Positions 11,532 through 23,444 are shown, counted from the stretch's first letter. The stretch is 64,000 bases of DNA from Brasenia schreberi (GCA_036023115.1 JAYKKT010000076.1:5084001-5148000); one strand, 5' to 3'. The notes: generated by a model not told the origin, from the sequence alone. Translations and numbers: made by a program.

Positions 11532-14500
11532 CAGTATTGTCTTACGCGTATCGTGTCGTGTATCGCTGGGCGTATCATATCGTATCGTATCGTACTTTAA
11601 TATTAAAATAATATAAAAATTAAGTAAAAATCAATAAAAAATAGTAAAAATTCGAAGAAAAAAATAAAAAAATGAGAAAAAATCTGATAATTGCTTTAAA
11701 TTCATGTAATGTAAGTTTAGTACAGATTGAGCATTCAACATTGAACAATTGCATCCAAATTTACATATTTTGAATCCAAAAAATAAAATACAGACATAGT
11801 TTACAGTACACTACAGTTACATATAATGTTACATTTTACAAATTGTAATCAGGATCATCAACTAAATAATCTTCATCTTCTCCTTGTTGCAGATCCTCAT
11901 CATCATCATCAGCCACGCCCACACCTTCTTCTTCAAAATCAAATTCTTCATCTCCATAATGTTGTTGCGCTCCTTCCAAATTAATCCAGACAACGTCTTC
12001 TTCTGTTAGGAGGGCATTTTCTTCAGTGTCTTCTATAACCCAATCTTCTAATATATCAAAATTATCCAAACTTATTGGATCGAACTGACTTTCTTCTCTA
12101 TTTACTTTTTTTAATTGCCTACGACACAAACAAAGATAAACAATTAGTAAGTAATATTAACAATTGAAAACTGAAGTTAAATAATATTGAATTGAAAATT
12201 TTAAAGTAATACAACATTACCTTTCACGAAGGCGCATGTTACAACGAATATAAACCAAATCATTAAGCCTTTTGTGTTCCAACCTGTTGCGCTTTTTTTG
12301 TATGGATGTGTTCAAAAACACTCCAATTTCTTTCACAACCTGTTGCACTACAGGTTTGGCTTAAGACTCTGACTGCAAAATCTCTAAGGTTTGGACAATC
12401 ACTTCCAAACCTGTTCCACCAAACATCTGTAAAAAAAAATACAAACATTAGAGACATAATAATCCACAGTAATATAAGATGCAACTTAAATATGAAAATA
12501 AACAATGTACCTAGACGCATCGTAGAGTGGTTGCGAATTACAACAGGCAAATCCATCAAGTGAAGAGCATTATCATATATCTCCATCTCTCGATGTATCG
12601 CATCTGCTATGCTCTCATTAGAGACTAATCTGTCGATACAATCAATGATTCCTCGATTAACCTCATTGTCCCTTTTGAAGGTTCCTGAGTACCTGAATGA
12701 TGGGTTTAGATAATATGTTGTTGCATGAATAGGCTGATGCAATTGTTTATTTCATCTACTATCAATTATTTTCCACACGGGCACATAACCTCTCTTTTTT
12801 CCATTAAAATTATTTTTGATGGCTTCTTTTGCCCTGTCCATGGCTTCATAAAGGTAGCCCATAGATGGTTTCTCCTCGCTATCAGCCAATCTCAAAACTT
12901 TTACTAAAGGACAAGTAATTTTCAATAATCTGACACATGCATTCCAAAATGAACTTCTAAAAACTGTTTCTGCAATCTCATTCAACTTTTTATTTCTTCT
13001 GTTTTGAGGCAACTCTGCAAATTGTTGCCACTCATCTGAAGAGAACATTCTCTTCAAAGCTTGCTTCTGTCTCACAATACTTTGTGCAGATAAGAAGTTT
13101 GTTGCGAACCGAGTTACAGTTGTGCGAAGAAGCTTTGCACCTTCTGTATATCTCCTCATCATACACAAAACAAAGGCATAGTTGTAAATGAATTTTGTAA
13201 TATCTTGGCAACACTCAATTGCTGCCTTTATTTCATCCATCTCACCAATGTCCTCGAGGATGAGATCTAAACAATGGGCTGCACATGGTGTCCAGTAGAA
13301 AGTCCCATAAATATCAATTAACTCCTTCCCAACTGCTTTGTAGTTAGCTGCATTATCTGTAATCAATTGGACCACATTCTGTAGCCTAACCTCCTGTATA
13401 ATCTTATCAAATTCTTCTCGTAGGATCTCTGCAGTGTGCCTCTTCTCTGACATGTCTAGAGATCTCAAAAACATGAGTCCTTTAGGACAATATAGAAGAA
13501 AGTTTAGCAATGTCCTTCCTCGCCTATCGGTCCATCCATCTGCCATAATAGTGCATCCTATTTCTTTCCATGACTGTCTTAAAGTCGAACAATATTGTTG
13601 CACTTCAATTACTGTCTGATCTAATATCTTCCCTCTCAACTTCTGATAAGAGGGCATCTTATATCTGGACCAATGTTTGCAATTGCATCTGCCATTGCTT
13701 GAAAATGAAAATTGTTTGTTGCATTAAATGGAATGCATGCATCATAAAACCGTCTTCCCACTGCAAGGTTTGCCTGATCATACAGTTGTTCTGAAGCCAT
13801 AGCAACACGAATTCCTCGTTGAGCACCAGGTGTAGTGGAAGTAGGAAAGAACGAATGTATACTAGAAGAAGAAGAAGCTCTTCCTCTACTCCTTCCTGAA
13901 CTTCCTCTTCTGTCACCTCCAAAGTCTTCAACTGCAACCCTCTTTCCTCTAGTAGGTGCTCGTGAATGGCTACTACCAATCTCTATTCTAGCATCTGAAG
14001 GCAAACTATCAATGAATCCAAATCCAGTGGCAGTAGCATCATCACCTTCTTCATACATCTGAAAATCATCCTTTTGTTGTCTTCGTTCTTGTATATTCTC
14101 AATCATCTGCAGGCATTGCCATTTAATACCTTCTGGCAAACTTCTAACTCTGCCTGTGCATGGAGCAACTACTTTCTTGGTTCCTGCTAGGTGGTGTTTC
14201 AACCTTGAAATTCCACCACTAACCACCATTTCACAAAATAAGCATCTGATTTTTAACCTTGAACCCTTAACTGGTATACCCCACTGTCATGTCGGATCAT
14301 CAGACTTTGAATGAGAGTCTCTACCACCCCTTCCTGCCATCTCGATGAAGTACTTTAATTCAAACAAAAACCTGAAAATAAAAGCACTTCGTAAATCCCC
14401 CAATCTTCAAATAACACTCAAATCGAGTGTCTCCCACTTCATAAATGCAATAAAAATCGTATACACACACTTAATAACTTCATATTTTGTCATTCAAAAA

Positions 14501-14827
14501 AAACGAAATAACACAAAATACAACAAATATAAAAGAAAAAAATTAAAAAAAATTAAAAATATACCAAAATCCGAGTTTGGAGGCTTGCACGGACACCGTA
14601 GGGCACGATTTTGGAGCTTTGAACACTAAGGAGGCGAAAATCGGCTCTTAGGGAGCTTGAGGAACCCAAGAGGAGAGAGAAAACCCACGAAAAATCATGG
14701 GTTTCGGTCGGCCCGGGACCCTTAAAGGGTCCCGGGGCGTATCGCCCGTATCGCGGTGCGATACACCCGCATTCACGATACGGGCCCCCGTATCGTATCG
14801 TGGTGGCCCACAATACGGATAACATTG
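11532..14827 (-). mobile_element. hAT element C, near full length, inserted in hAT A
   Basis: An exact 8-bp target duplication, AAATAGAG, lies at 11524-11531 and 14828-14835. Left end CAGTATTGTCTTACG; right end reverse complemented CAATGTTATCCGTAT. Both ends carry arrays of GTATCG-type motifs that could be transposase binding sites. The 3.3-kb body holds an almost complete minus-strand transposase gene. The sequence of A continues exactly across the site (CAAATAGAGTGTCTCCC in a related form at 14410-14430 of C itself), which supports nesting of one family member in another. Confidence 0.92.
11836..14340 (-). pseudogene. hAT C transposase (BED finger, DUF659, hAT dimerisation), two main lesions
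   Basis: The start is ATG at 14340-14338. A stop at 14287-14289 replaces the tryptophan codon of element A (DDPAWQW). The BED finger (CLFCEMVVSGGISRLKHH) follows. At about 13660 one base is missing relative to element A, so the frame moves from INIGPD to KLRGKILDQT. The long DUF659 and ribonuclease-H-like part is 12752-13657, with MADGWTDRRGRTLLNFL, LITDNAANYKAVGK and WTPCAAHCLDLI. The hAT dimerisation region is at 12263-12430 (LSQTCSATGCERNWSVF). The tail 11836-12129 is strongly acidic and ends in DDPDYNL. Introns are likely at about 12430-12512 and 12130-12225. Only two clear breaks make it the best-preserved hAT gene here. Confidence 0.87.
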
Positions 14828-15194
14828 AAATAGAGTGTCTCCCACTTCATGAATGCAATAAAAATCATATCCACACACTTAATAACTTCATATTTTGTCA
14901 TTCTAAAAAAGAAAAATGCAAATAATACAAAAAAACAAATATAAAGAAAAAAATTCAAAATATACTCAAAATATACCACAATCCGAGTTAAGAGGCTTGC
15001 ACGGACACCGTAGAGCACTTTTTTGGGACCCTTAAATACCAAGGAGGAGGAGAACCACCAGAAGAGAGCATGAGGAGCTCCGAAAAAAGCACAGAAACCC
15101 ACAAAAATGTGGGTTTCTGTTCGGCCAAGGACCCTTTATACGAGTCCCTGGGTGTACGATACGGGCGATATATGTCATATGTTGCGAAACACTA

Positions 15195-15960
15195 GATGAT
15201 ATAATAGTGACAGGACACAATATTGAAGAAATACAAAGATTAAAGCTTGAACTACATCAGTTGGTTGATATTAAGGACCCTGGTAAGTTGCATTACTTTC
15301 TTGGCATCGAAGTGGCATATTTAAGTACCGATATTTTTTTGAGTAAAAAAAATATATGTAGGAATGTAAGCTGATTTACATACACCTATGGATGTAAATC
15401 AGAAGTTACTGTATGATGGAGGATAAAGTTGATGCAGTCAGATACCAATAATTAGTTGGTAAATTGATATACCTAACTATTACACGTCCTGATATTGCCT
15501 ATATAGTAGGCATTGTAAGTTGATTTATGCAAGCTCCCTCTAAGCATAACATGGAGGAAATATTTCATATTCTTAGATATCTAAAGAGTACACCTAGACA
15601 TAGAATAATATACAAAGCAAATGCCTCTAAAATTGAAATCTACACGGATGCAGATTGGGCAAGTTCTAGAGAGGATAGTTAAAGCAAGAAATAATCAGTT
15701 ATGGCAAGATCTACAATTGAAGCCGAATATAGGGTCATTACTTTTGGCATCTATGAAGGTAAGTGGTTACGGTCATTATTGATGAAAATTGGATATCCCA
15801 TGGAAGACTCTATTCTAGTATATTGTGATTGCAAGGTAGCAATACAGATTGCCTTTAATCCAGTATACCACGAGAGAACAAAACATATTGAAATTGATTG
15901 TCATTTTATCAAAGACAGTGTGAAGTGTGAACACATCGTAATTCAAGCTTGAACATGTGA
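15195..15960 (+). pseudogene. Copia 1 reverse transcriptase C-terminal half and RNase H
   Basis: The reading resumes inside the YVDD box as DDIIVTG, then LVDIKDPGKLHYFLGIEVAY, YTDADWASSRED (RNase H) and, from 15701, STIEAEYRVITFGIYEGKWL and HERTKHIEIDCHFIKD, which is the end of copia pol. Stops and shifts are present (for example before 15701). A polypurine tract (CTTGAGGGGG, 16051-16060) and the 3' LTR follow. Confidence 0.85.
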
Positions 15961-16060
15961 GGTCCGAAGATCAATGTACTAAGGCTCTTAACATAAATCT
16001 ATTATTGAAATTATGTGACAAGTTGGGTATAACATTAATATTTAAGCCAACTTGAGGGGG

Positions 16061-16400
16061 TGTTAGAAGACATGAAGAGTGCTCACAACACGCAGCAGTG
16101 CATAGTTATTTTCTGTAGTTTATACTTTTTGCTTTACTTTCTTAAGTGTTTGTTTTTTAAGGTAACTATAAATTAATTTCATTAATGGCACTTAGGTAAT
16201 TCTTATTAGTGTAATGCTGGTGTTTAAAAGGGGAAACCCTAGTGTTTAAAAGGGAGAAACCCTACCAGCATCATTATGATTTTTTGTAAAGAAAAAGAAG
16301 AGAGTGTGGGTGTGGCAGCTTCTGGGACTACCGATCACTACTCTAAGTCCATCTTCATTTTTCAATCTTGTGTTGCCCTGATTGCATGCTAATTATGACA
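16061..16400 (+). repeat. 3' LTR of copia 1
   Basis: The LTR begins TGTTAGAAGACATG directly after a purine-rich tract and ends in ATTATGACA, giving the TG...CA borders of copia LTRs. The length is about 340 bases. The 5' LTR is not in the window, so the borders cannot be confirmed by comparison. Confidence 0.7.
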
Positions 16401-16806
16401 AATACTCTCCTAACTAAAGAAGGCATTCTATGGATCATGGATAAATTTGGAAGGAGCAGAGCAATAGCAGCAAGAAGATGATGATATTGATTTTACTATT
16501 AATGGTGGTAATGATCTTAAACAAAGAGAAGAAGATGAAGATTATTTAGTTGATGATCCTGATTATAATATGTGATTCTTTTTTTCTAAATTATGAAAGT
16601 TGTAATTTTGCTACTTGTTTAATCATAAAGTTGTAATGCTTAAGTGCTTCTAATTTGAATTAATGGTCAATGATGAATGTTTACTCAAGTTTTGAATTAT
16701 AGGAATTGTTTTGAATTGTTTTGATTTTTTATGATTTTTTTTTTATTTTCTCTATTTTTTATTTTACTTTATTTTAAAAAATTTACGATACATCAACACA
16801 CTTGAG
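16401..16806 (+). mobile_element. 3' end of a plus-strand hAT element that hosts copia 1
   Basis: Directly after the LTR the sequence reads TLLTKEG, then the acidic hAT tail (EEDEDYLVDDPDYNM and a stop at 16573-16575), a low-complexity AT stretch and a terminal CGATACATCAACACACTTG. The reverse complement of this end, CAAGTGTGTTGATGTATCG, matches the end of element A. The missing 5' part is expected upstream of the copia 5' LTR, outside the window. This makes the hAT the outermost level of the nest. Confidence 0.72.
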
Positions 16807-16809
16807 ATC

Positions 16810-17740
16810 AACTCTGTGAATTACCTTGGTTGAAGCCATAGCCACTTTCATGCTTGCTTGAGACCCAGGCATGTCCTTGATAGAAAATAATGACCAATAG
16901 TACAGCCACTTTTGGCCTCACTACCCCTTCCACTACTAGAAGGGGCTCCTGCAATCGGTTGAACCCCACTACTTCCAGTGCCAATAGTTACAGCCTTGCC
17001 CTTCTTTCTATGTTTCCTCAACTACCAAGGGTCCAAGGGTCCTCCATTTATTTCAATTTGATGTCATCGTCCAATACCTTCTCCATTAAACTCATAAGAG
17101 ACCTCCTACTCCTAGCCTCCTATTTCTCTTCTTTATGCGCTTCTTTTCCTCTTTGTTTCTTTCATAGCTTGCTTTATCTCTTTTCTGACATACTTGGGTA
17201 CAAATAGGTTTCATAGCTTCCTCACAATACCATTTACTTCACTGGTCCCAACAAGATGGTGTTTCGTGCAGGAAATGCCTCCATGTTTAATATGATCATA
17301 ATAGTTGTACTTATTCACCAACCATTTACCTTCATACACAGGCATGCAATGAGTACATCTAGGATTGCTTTGAGAAGCCATAAAATTAGCTGGTTTTGGG
17401 GCCGAAAAGATGGTGTGGATGAGAAATAAGGCTCAAATTCACAAAACCCAATTTTTTTTATGATATTGTGAGGATAGTTAGAGGCTCGGATCTTAAAAAC
17501 AAAATTTCAAGGTATGTATCAAAGCACAAAAGGAGGTGTGGAAATGGTTCGGGGAAGAAATGAGCCCCCCTTTCATGCTTGGGGGGTTTCAAAACCCCTC
17601 TCCATCACCGGACCCCTAAGGTGGAATCTTTTGAAAAGAAAACAAAGTTGATGTGTATCCCACAATACGATGTGATACAACACGATATTATGTGATATGG
17701 GTTGATACAGACCAATACCTTACACAGTGTGCTTTTTAAA
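16810..17740 (-). mobile_element. Minus-strand hAT 5' fragment with BED finger
   Basis: On the minus strand, from about 17385 downward, the reading MASQSNPRCTHCMPVYEGKW continues to YDHIKHGGISCTKHHLVGT, a BED zinc finger close to that of the hAT at 36954. Terminal motifs (ATACGATGTGATACAACACGATA) lie at 17660-17710 and the end is near 17735 (CACAGTGTGC). The DUF659 core is not present, so this is a truncated copy, abutting the previous one tail to tail. Confidence 0.65.
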
Positions 17741-17939
17741 GGTTTTGAGTAACAGTCTTTGACTGATATATCATAAACTCATATCATACTGAGTTTTATA
17801 ACATTGGTTTCGATGCATGGTCAAGCAAGTCTTCACAAGTATTGATACATACTAAGACAACCCTATAAATGAACAAACAAAAACAGAGAGTAAAATATCC
17901 AAACTTGACTTTAATCATAGTCAACAATACTTAACCTCA

Positions 17940-18165
17940 CCTTTCAACTTCACCATGTCTTTTCCTCTACTAAGTGGGGTTGGCTAGAAGGTGCAAGACA
18001 AGGACTTCTTAGGAGGTGAGTCTTCCAAGAACTATTCTCATTCAAGCACGCCTAACTCCAAAATTCCAATAGGTTTTGATGCTTTAGTGTTGAAAACATC
18101 GCACCGTAATTGGACCCTCCTTATATATCATGCTTAGGACCAACTATTCCAGGATGAACCTTAAC
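17940..18165 (-). repeat. Dispersed SINE-like repeat, copy 1
   Basis: This shares a collinear run of similar segments with 30545-30785 and 32455-32800: a TTTTCC..ACTAA start, a GGTTGGCTAGA..GTGCAA motif, a CTTCTTAGGAG motif, then TGTGTT..AACAT..GCA. The start resembles the reverse complement of the RTE 3' end (AAGCCTTTTCCCATACTAGA). This suggests a SINE that shares its 3' end with RTE, on the minus strand. The copies are diverged. Confidence 0.45.
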
Positions 18166-19265
18166 CAGAGGCATAAGTCCATTATAGTTATTGATACTTG
18201 CTACATTTTGAAATCAGCAAGAGGAAAATATAGTGATATTTCAAATTATTGCCTACTTTTTAAATCTAGCAAAATGAAAACTTTATTTTACTATTGCTAT
18301 TTTTTCATTTAACTCCACCCATGTATTATTTTTGTCTTTTTGCTATATACAAGTTTTAACTATTTCATATGTTTTTTAAGAAAAAATTATGCTAAAAACC
18401 ATTACGTTTATCTTTAACTTTATGTTTGAAAATATTAAGGCACCCGAGATTTCCCTGCAATCTTCTCAAGAAGATAATTTGTTTAAAATCTCTCCCAAGA
18501 TATTGTCCAAGAATAAGATCTGATTATGCATACCATATAATGGAACGTAGAGACAATCAACATGTATTACTCTTCTCAATAACATAAGCAAGATCACAAA
18601 CTCAAGACTACGCAAGAACTCAATTTTGACAAAAGCACATTGAAACCAGCATGAATGAAAGGAGACATCCTCAAAATGCTGAAGTCATTAGAATCCTACG
18701 ACATGAATCCATTCCTTTGCTTACAAGTTACAACTTCATATCTCAGGTCCGCATTCAACAAGATCACCATATTTGATATCATTAGAGAAATTTAACAACC
18801 ACGCATAGAGGCATCATTAGGGTGCATCAAGTGATACATGAACCACAAAAGCGTTCTTCAACAACTTGGTCCCTCGGATTCAAGCTCCGCATTAACAGTC
18901 TACGCGCATCAAACAAGATCAAAGACAAGGGCACCTAATGAATGGCCTAAGATTCAGAATCGTTCCACGCATCAGATCCAAAAAGTCCGTTCATGACCCT
19001 CCAACGTCAACTCAGTTCATCTTCAACAAACCCATAGAAACAAAAGCAATCACCTTGAATCAAAGAGCATTCTCTTGACTTATAAAACTTTTTTGCGCAT
19101 TAAGATGATTTGTTTTACGCCAATGGACATGCTATATAAGAAAAATAGATCAGAACGAAACATTTAAGGAGAAAACAGAAATGTACGAGGAACAGGGAAG
19201 AATCCCCCAAACGAATATCCTAAAGTTACAAAATATGCAATGTCAAGGGGAAAAGATTAAAAAAA
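18166..19265. other. DAD1 intron 2 (start) and sequence without a recognised gene
   Basis: On the minus strand this follows the splice donor of DAD1 exon 2 at 19270. AT-rich sequence with no further DAD1 exon, no long open frame of recognised family and no clear transposon terminus. Confidence 0.5.
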
Positions 19266-19269
19266 TTAC

Positions 19270-19554
19270 TTGAATTAGAGCAGTGAGGACCGCGAAAACG
19301 ATGTAGACATCGATGATCTGCAACGGTTATAAAGTTTGTGAGGTTAAAGGCAAGAAGCAGGAAAAAAGAATCCAATGCAAAGAAGAATTCAACATCAAAC
19401 AATTCTATGCTACTTGTTAAGGGTTAGTAGAGAAGACGAGTGAATTCAAATGGAAAGGAGAAAAAAGAGAGACCTTGAGATTAGTGGGTGTGGCCGCGTA
19501 CGCAGAGCGCAGCGAGCAGAAGAGATCCTGCACGTCCTTCGTCGCCGATCTCGC

Positions 19555-19557
<3 letters not shown>
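19270..19557 (-). CDS. DAD1: DAD1 (oligosaccharyltransferase subunit), first two coding exons only
   Basis: Exon 1 is 19557-19474: ATG at 19557-19555, encoding 28 residues, MARSATKDVQDLF... to TPTNLK, then a GT donor. Exon 2 is 19317-19270: acceptor CAG, 16 residues IIDVYIVFAVLTALIQ, then a GT donor. Both exons are in phase 0. This is the N-terminus and start of the first membrane segment of DAD1/OST2, a small ER membrane subunit of the complex that N-glycosylates proteins. The remaining two thirds (further membrane segments and the C-terminus) are not found down to base 1. Either they lie upstream of the window, beyond a transposon-filled intron, or this is a truncated copy. The intact start, the splice sites and the 5' UTR-like leader favour a real gene. 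Confidence 0.8.

Positions 19558-19558
<1 letters not shown>

Positions 19559-19588
<30 letters not shown>
19559..19588 (-). repeat. CT/GA microsatellite in the DAD1 leader
   Basis: About 15 CT dinucleotides directly upstream of the DAD1 ATG (reads as GA on the coding strand). Such tracts are common in plant 5' UTRs and core promoters. Confidence 0.9.
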
Positions 19589-19589
<1 letters not shown>

Positions 19590-19591
<2 letters not shown>

Positions 19592-20870
19592 GGCTGGTAA
19601 ACGGAGGCTGTTCTGCTTCTCGTTTTGTGTTCTGTTTTATTTATTGAAAGTGTAGACCCGGGATAAACCCCTAGGCCAGGGCCGCCAATTGAGCCGAGAG
19701 GACACGTAACGAGCCTGTTTCAGCTTCGGCTGGTTACGGTAGAAGACGATTCGGCCATGAGTAGACGAGTTGCCGAATTTAAACCGCTTAAAAGGAGATG
19801 GGTGTTACTGTTTACGAAACACGCCCGATTTCTCGAAAATACCTCTTTTAGTGACTCTTCACCGCTTCGATTTCATCAAGCTCCTCCATTTCAATTTTTT
19901 CACCGTGCAGGGCTTCTCTCACTTTCTTCCTTCTCCATTATGATTTTATCGTCCTTCAAAATCACTATTTCATTTCTTGTCCACTATATTTTCATTCTTT
20001 TTTCGAGAATTGTACTTGCATCAGTATAGAAAGATTGTGCTTTCATTCATCGTTCATCTCCCATGATTTTTTCGATTCATCTTTGTTTGTTTTTCGATTG
20101 AAATCAAAATTGTTAAAGTGTGCTCTTTTTCTATTTTTTCTCTTCTGACATAGTGAAGTCATGTTGGTCGGGAAATAGGCGATGCCTGAGCATGGCTTTG
20201 TGTTATAGGAGTTGCACCCTGCTTACGCATGGTCTTTCGCGGTGACGTGGCTGGGTGCAATCGATTGCCTCACTCGATGCACCTTAGCCATGACCCTTTG
20301 CTTTGTGTGGTGTGTTCAGGGTGCATTCTTCTTCTTTGCATAGCGTGCCTAAGTCATGTCCCTATGTTATATGTAGTACTTAGTTGCTTATATTGTAAAC
20401 TTTTGTATATATTCACATATTTAAATGAAACACTTTGTATGGATTTTGTAGTATGAATGATTCAGAGATGTAACATTGTATTCTATGGAGGTGAATAAGT
20501 ACAAGGTTGTATTGTTACAGTATCATTGAGAAGTCAAAATGTGTTCAAGTTGGCATATAATAGACTACCACTCTCATAACATGAGTTGGGACATGTGGAG
20601 TCATTACTGGTAGATTATCCTAAGATATAGCCATTCTTTTAGATGGATTATGTCGTAGTTTTTTTAAGGTACCATGATAAATTGGTCCTTCAAAGCTTTG
20701 TCTTGATTAATACCCTATAGAGAGTAATAATGATGTTGCTCCCCAATCTTAGAGTTGCTCCTTAGCTTTATATGTTATATTGCATATACAGTTTGGTAGG
20801 ACCATATTTTTAGATGTATTACTAATAAATATTATGTGCAAAATATATAAGAATTGTTGAAACGGGATAT
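19590..20870. other. Region upstream of DAD1; probable promoter, no recognised gene
   Basis: This is the presumptive DAD1 promoter side. A 90-codon open frame on the plus strand (19757-20029) begins MSRRVAEFKPLKRRW; I do not recognise it, and the DNA is rich in CTT/TTC runs, which open frames by chance. From about 20460 the sequence becomes AT-rich and leads into the MULE/PMD element. Confidence 0.35.
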
Positions 20871-20879
20871 ATCACACGA

Positions 20880-22330
20880 GATACAATGTTGTGCTTGAGT
20901 GGTCATTTCCACAAGAAGTAGTACTAGGTAGTTGACCACATGTGAAGTCAGTTTGGTTGTGTCGTTGCCTACTTATTTTATCGGGATATTATAACTCAAC
21001 CCTAACAACTTTTATGTCTTTTGGTGAGATGACTATCACTCTCCATGTTGTCCATGAGATTTTAGGCCTCTCCATGGGTGGCCTCCTTATGGCCTTCATA
21101 TGGGCAATAAATAAGATAGATATTATGGTTGAATTCATGGGCATTATAATGGAATGAAATTACAGATAAAGTCTAGAGGTGTAATGTTTGAGATGCTTGA
21201 GTTATGTGCTCAGAGAAGGAGGATTGCACCCGAGCGAAATGTATTATTCTTATTGTATCACATAGGATATATCGTATACTAGAAAAAGTCGAGAGACAAG
21301 TACCGGTTTCTATTATGCAATTATTGGCTTCTGCATTACTAAGAGTCGGTGAGTATGCTTGAGGTGCAATGAAGTTGGTCTACTTATATAGATAGTTTGG
21401 GAAAGTTTTTCATACTGAGGCATGCCAACTTAGTAGCCATAGTATTTTGTTGTAAGTAATAATTACACATATATGTTTGTTTCAATTTAGCAATAAGTTG
21501 ACATTGACCTACTTATTTGTTTCAATTATAGAACAATGTTTTATGTGTTGTATGTATGGATTTACAAGTACTTTTCAACCTTTAGAGTTAGGTGGATAGA
21601 TTGATGGACAATCTTGTCTCACTAGGTGGATGAGTGGTATCACTCATAGGGATCATCTTATTAGGTATTGTGGGTAGTTAGACTCGATACAAGCTCATGA
21701 GGTATGTGCCTATTCAGATGTATTTGGTTGTTATTTATGATACACAATGAATGTCCCTTTTCTTTTTCACATATCTCGTGCCATCCTTATTGGTGGAATA
21801 GATACAAGGATGACACTATCACTTCTCCTTATTCTATGGATACATTCAATATTTAGACATTATAGAGCCTTATATGCCATACTGAGTTACCTATCAATTT
21901 TATCATAGTTAGCAAATTTCGATTGAACCATTAAAGCCTATTGTAGTACATAAACTAATAAAGTCACATGCCTATAAGGTGGAGTATCATCTGCAAAATA
22001 TAGTGATATACATAACTCATATTACTTGCGGTCGCAGTAACTTGGTGTCTAGGCATCATACTCACATGAGTGTGATGATTCAAATATGAGACAGTATGTT
22101 GTATGGACACATCCATTTTTATTGAGAGATTGCGTATATCGATATAGACACCTTAATCCTATGTCGAGCAGTCACCCTTTAATGTCAATGATGGCATATC
22201 AGGTAATGTAGTATTCTTGTATTTGGGCTTGCTTTCCTAGGGATTGATAGGTGATATCATATGTTTGACCCGTTGAGCAACACAACCTTTCAAAGTGTTG
22301 AGGCCTAAGGGCAAGAAATATTGATTGGTT
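20880..22330 (+). pseudogene. Plant mobile domain (aminotransferase-like) protein, degraded
   Basis: The clearest part is 20942-21157, with FMSFGEMTITLHVVHEILGL, the diagnostic N-terminal motif of plant mobile domain proteins (F..P.GEMTITL.DV...LGL). Downstream, pieces such as AMKLVYLYR (about 21365), DGQSCLTRWM and WWNRYKDDT correspond loosely to later parts of the domain, in changing frames. PMD genes occur both as host genes (MAIN/MAIL type) and inside plant transposons; the position next to a MULE transposase favours the second. Confidence 0.6.
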
Positions 22331-23440
22331 TTTATATTGTATCCTATGAAAGTATTAATCCATCTATTATTTTTGTTGTTGTCATGTATTGTTAATGCCC
22401 TATGGATGATGAGATATGTGATCTAAATAATCAAACAATACCCATATGTGTTATTGTTACAATGTGATGTGACAAACCTCCTTAACAATTGTTGTGAGAA
22501 AGTATACAAATTGATCACTGGCTACATGTTCGACCATGATAAAGAGTAGATATATTTATCTAGTATTCTTCTTATATGTTGTTTTTGTGCCTATGTAACT
22601 AAGTAAATGTATGTGTATTTTTAACTATGTGAACCATTGCATTTGTTTTCTCTCCTCTCTCTCTCATGGCATCTAAAAGAAATATAGGCAAATAAAGATT
22701 GTACAACTAGGTAAAGTGATGTTACAATTAAAACATAAAAAGAACTTCCAACTTAATAGATAAGTCATTAATTACCACCCACATTATACACATTATCAAT
22801 ACCTGATCCTCTTAGTTCAAGATAATATAAATATGCTCACAAAAGGATAAACCCCAATTTGCAACATTGTCATTTTATAGCACTATAAAATATGTGGCAT
22901 TGGAGATCCATTTGCTATATACATCTATAGAAAATGTACAAGGTAAGTAATCAAACTCAATACAACAAATCAACTTATATATAACAAATTGACAAATATG
23001 TTCTCATTGCTAGAAAATGTTGTGTTAAATCATTATAGCATGTTTACTACATGTGTTGTATAGGTGATTGGCCGTCGTCTGTCATTAATGAAAAAAATAT
23101 TGTTAACTCAACCATGAAGAGTTATACTAATGCAACATTCCATAGAGGTTATGAACTAACCCATGTCAAGCATCAACATCCAATGCTCAGAAGGATTAGT
23201 TATCCTCCTAATATGCTATGTGATGGCCAACAATGTAACACCTTCCTCTTCTATAAAAATCAGAGAGTATATATATCAGAGATGTATGACTTCCCTAAAA
23301 CACAATTTATGAACTTCAACCTACCATGCCTCACCCTCTCCTAAAAGCTCTCCAATGATATGGTAGCCGCATTTACCATCTTTAAGAATATTCATATATC
23401 TATTAATATAAAAGATCATAAACCAATGTATATGCATATT
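22331..23440. other. Internal MULE sequence without recognised coding
   Basis: AT-rich sequence between the PMD and transposase remnants. The open frame at 23051-23344 (plus) has no recognised motif. Probably the shared 3' region of the two convergent genes. Confidence 0.35.
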
Positions 23441-23444
23441 GTTG

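Larger units (their letters stand above)
7518..15194 (-). mobile_element. hAT transposon A (outer element), carrying two nested hAT elements
   Basis: An exact 8-bp target duplication, GATGATAT, sits at 7510-7517 and 15195-15202, and splits the copia YVDD box: copia reads into it as VYVDDI and out of it as DDIIVTG. The ends are CAGTGTGTTCGACG on the left and, reverse complemented, TAGTGTTTCGCAAC on the right. Transposase coding is on the minus strand. Without the two internal insertions (B and C) and their duplicated target copies the element is about 3.2 kb, close to the full length of element C. Confidence 0.9.
3531..16400 (+). mobile_element. Ty1/copia retrotransposon 1, interrupted by later insertions; 5' part outside the window
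   Basis: Copia protein segments appear in order in four blocks: protease and GAG-pre-integrase (3531-3985), integrase (4040-4497), the join and reverse transcriptase (6434-7517) and the rest of reverse transcriptase with RNase H (15195-15960). The 3' LTR is 16061-16400. Between blocks are a 1.9-kb and a 7.7-kb hAT insertion. When these are ignored the copia coding continues across each junction. Each block has stops, so the element is dead. Confidence 0.87.

Noticed and set aside
19757..20029. Divergent gene opposite DAD1
   Set aside because: The 90-codon frame has no recognised motif and lies in CTT-rich promoter-like sequence.
23051..23344. 97-codon plus-strand frame as a host gene
   Set aside because: It lies inside the MULE relic with no recognisable domain and no supporting splice or start context.
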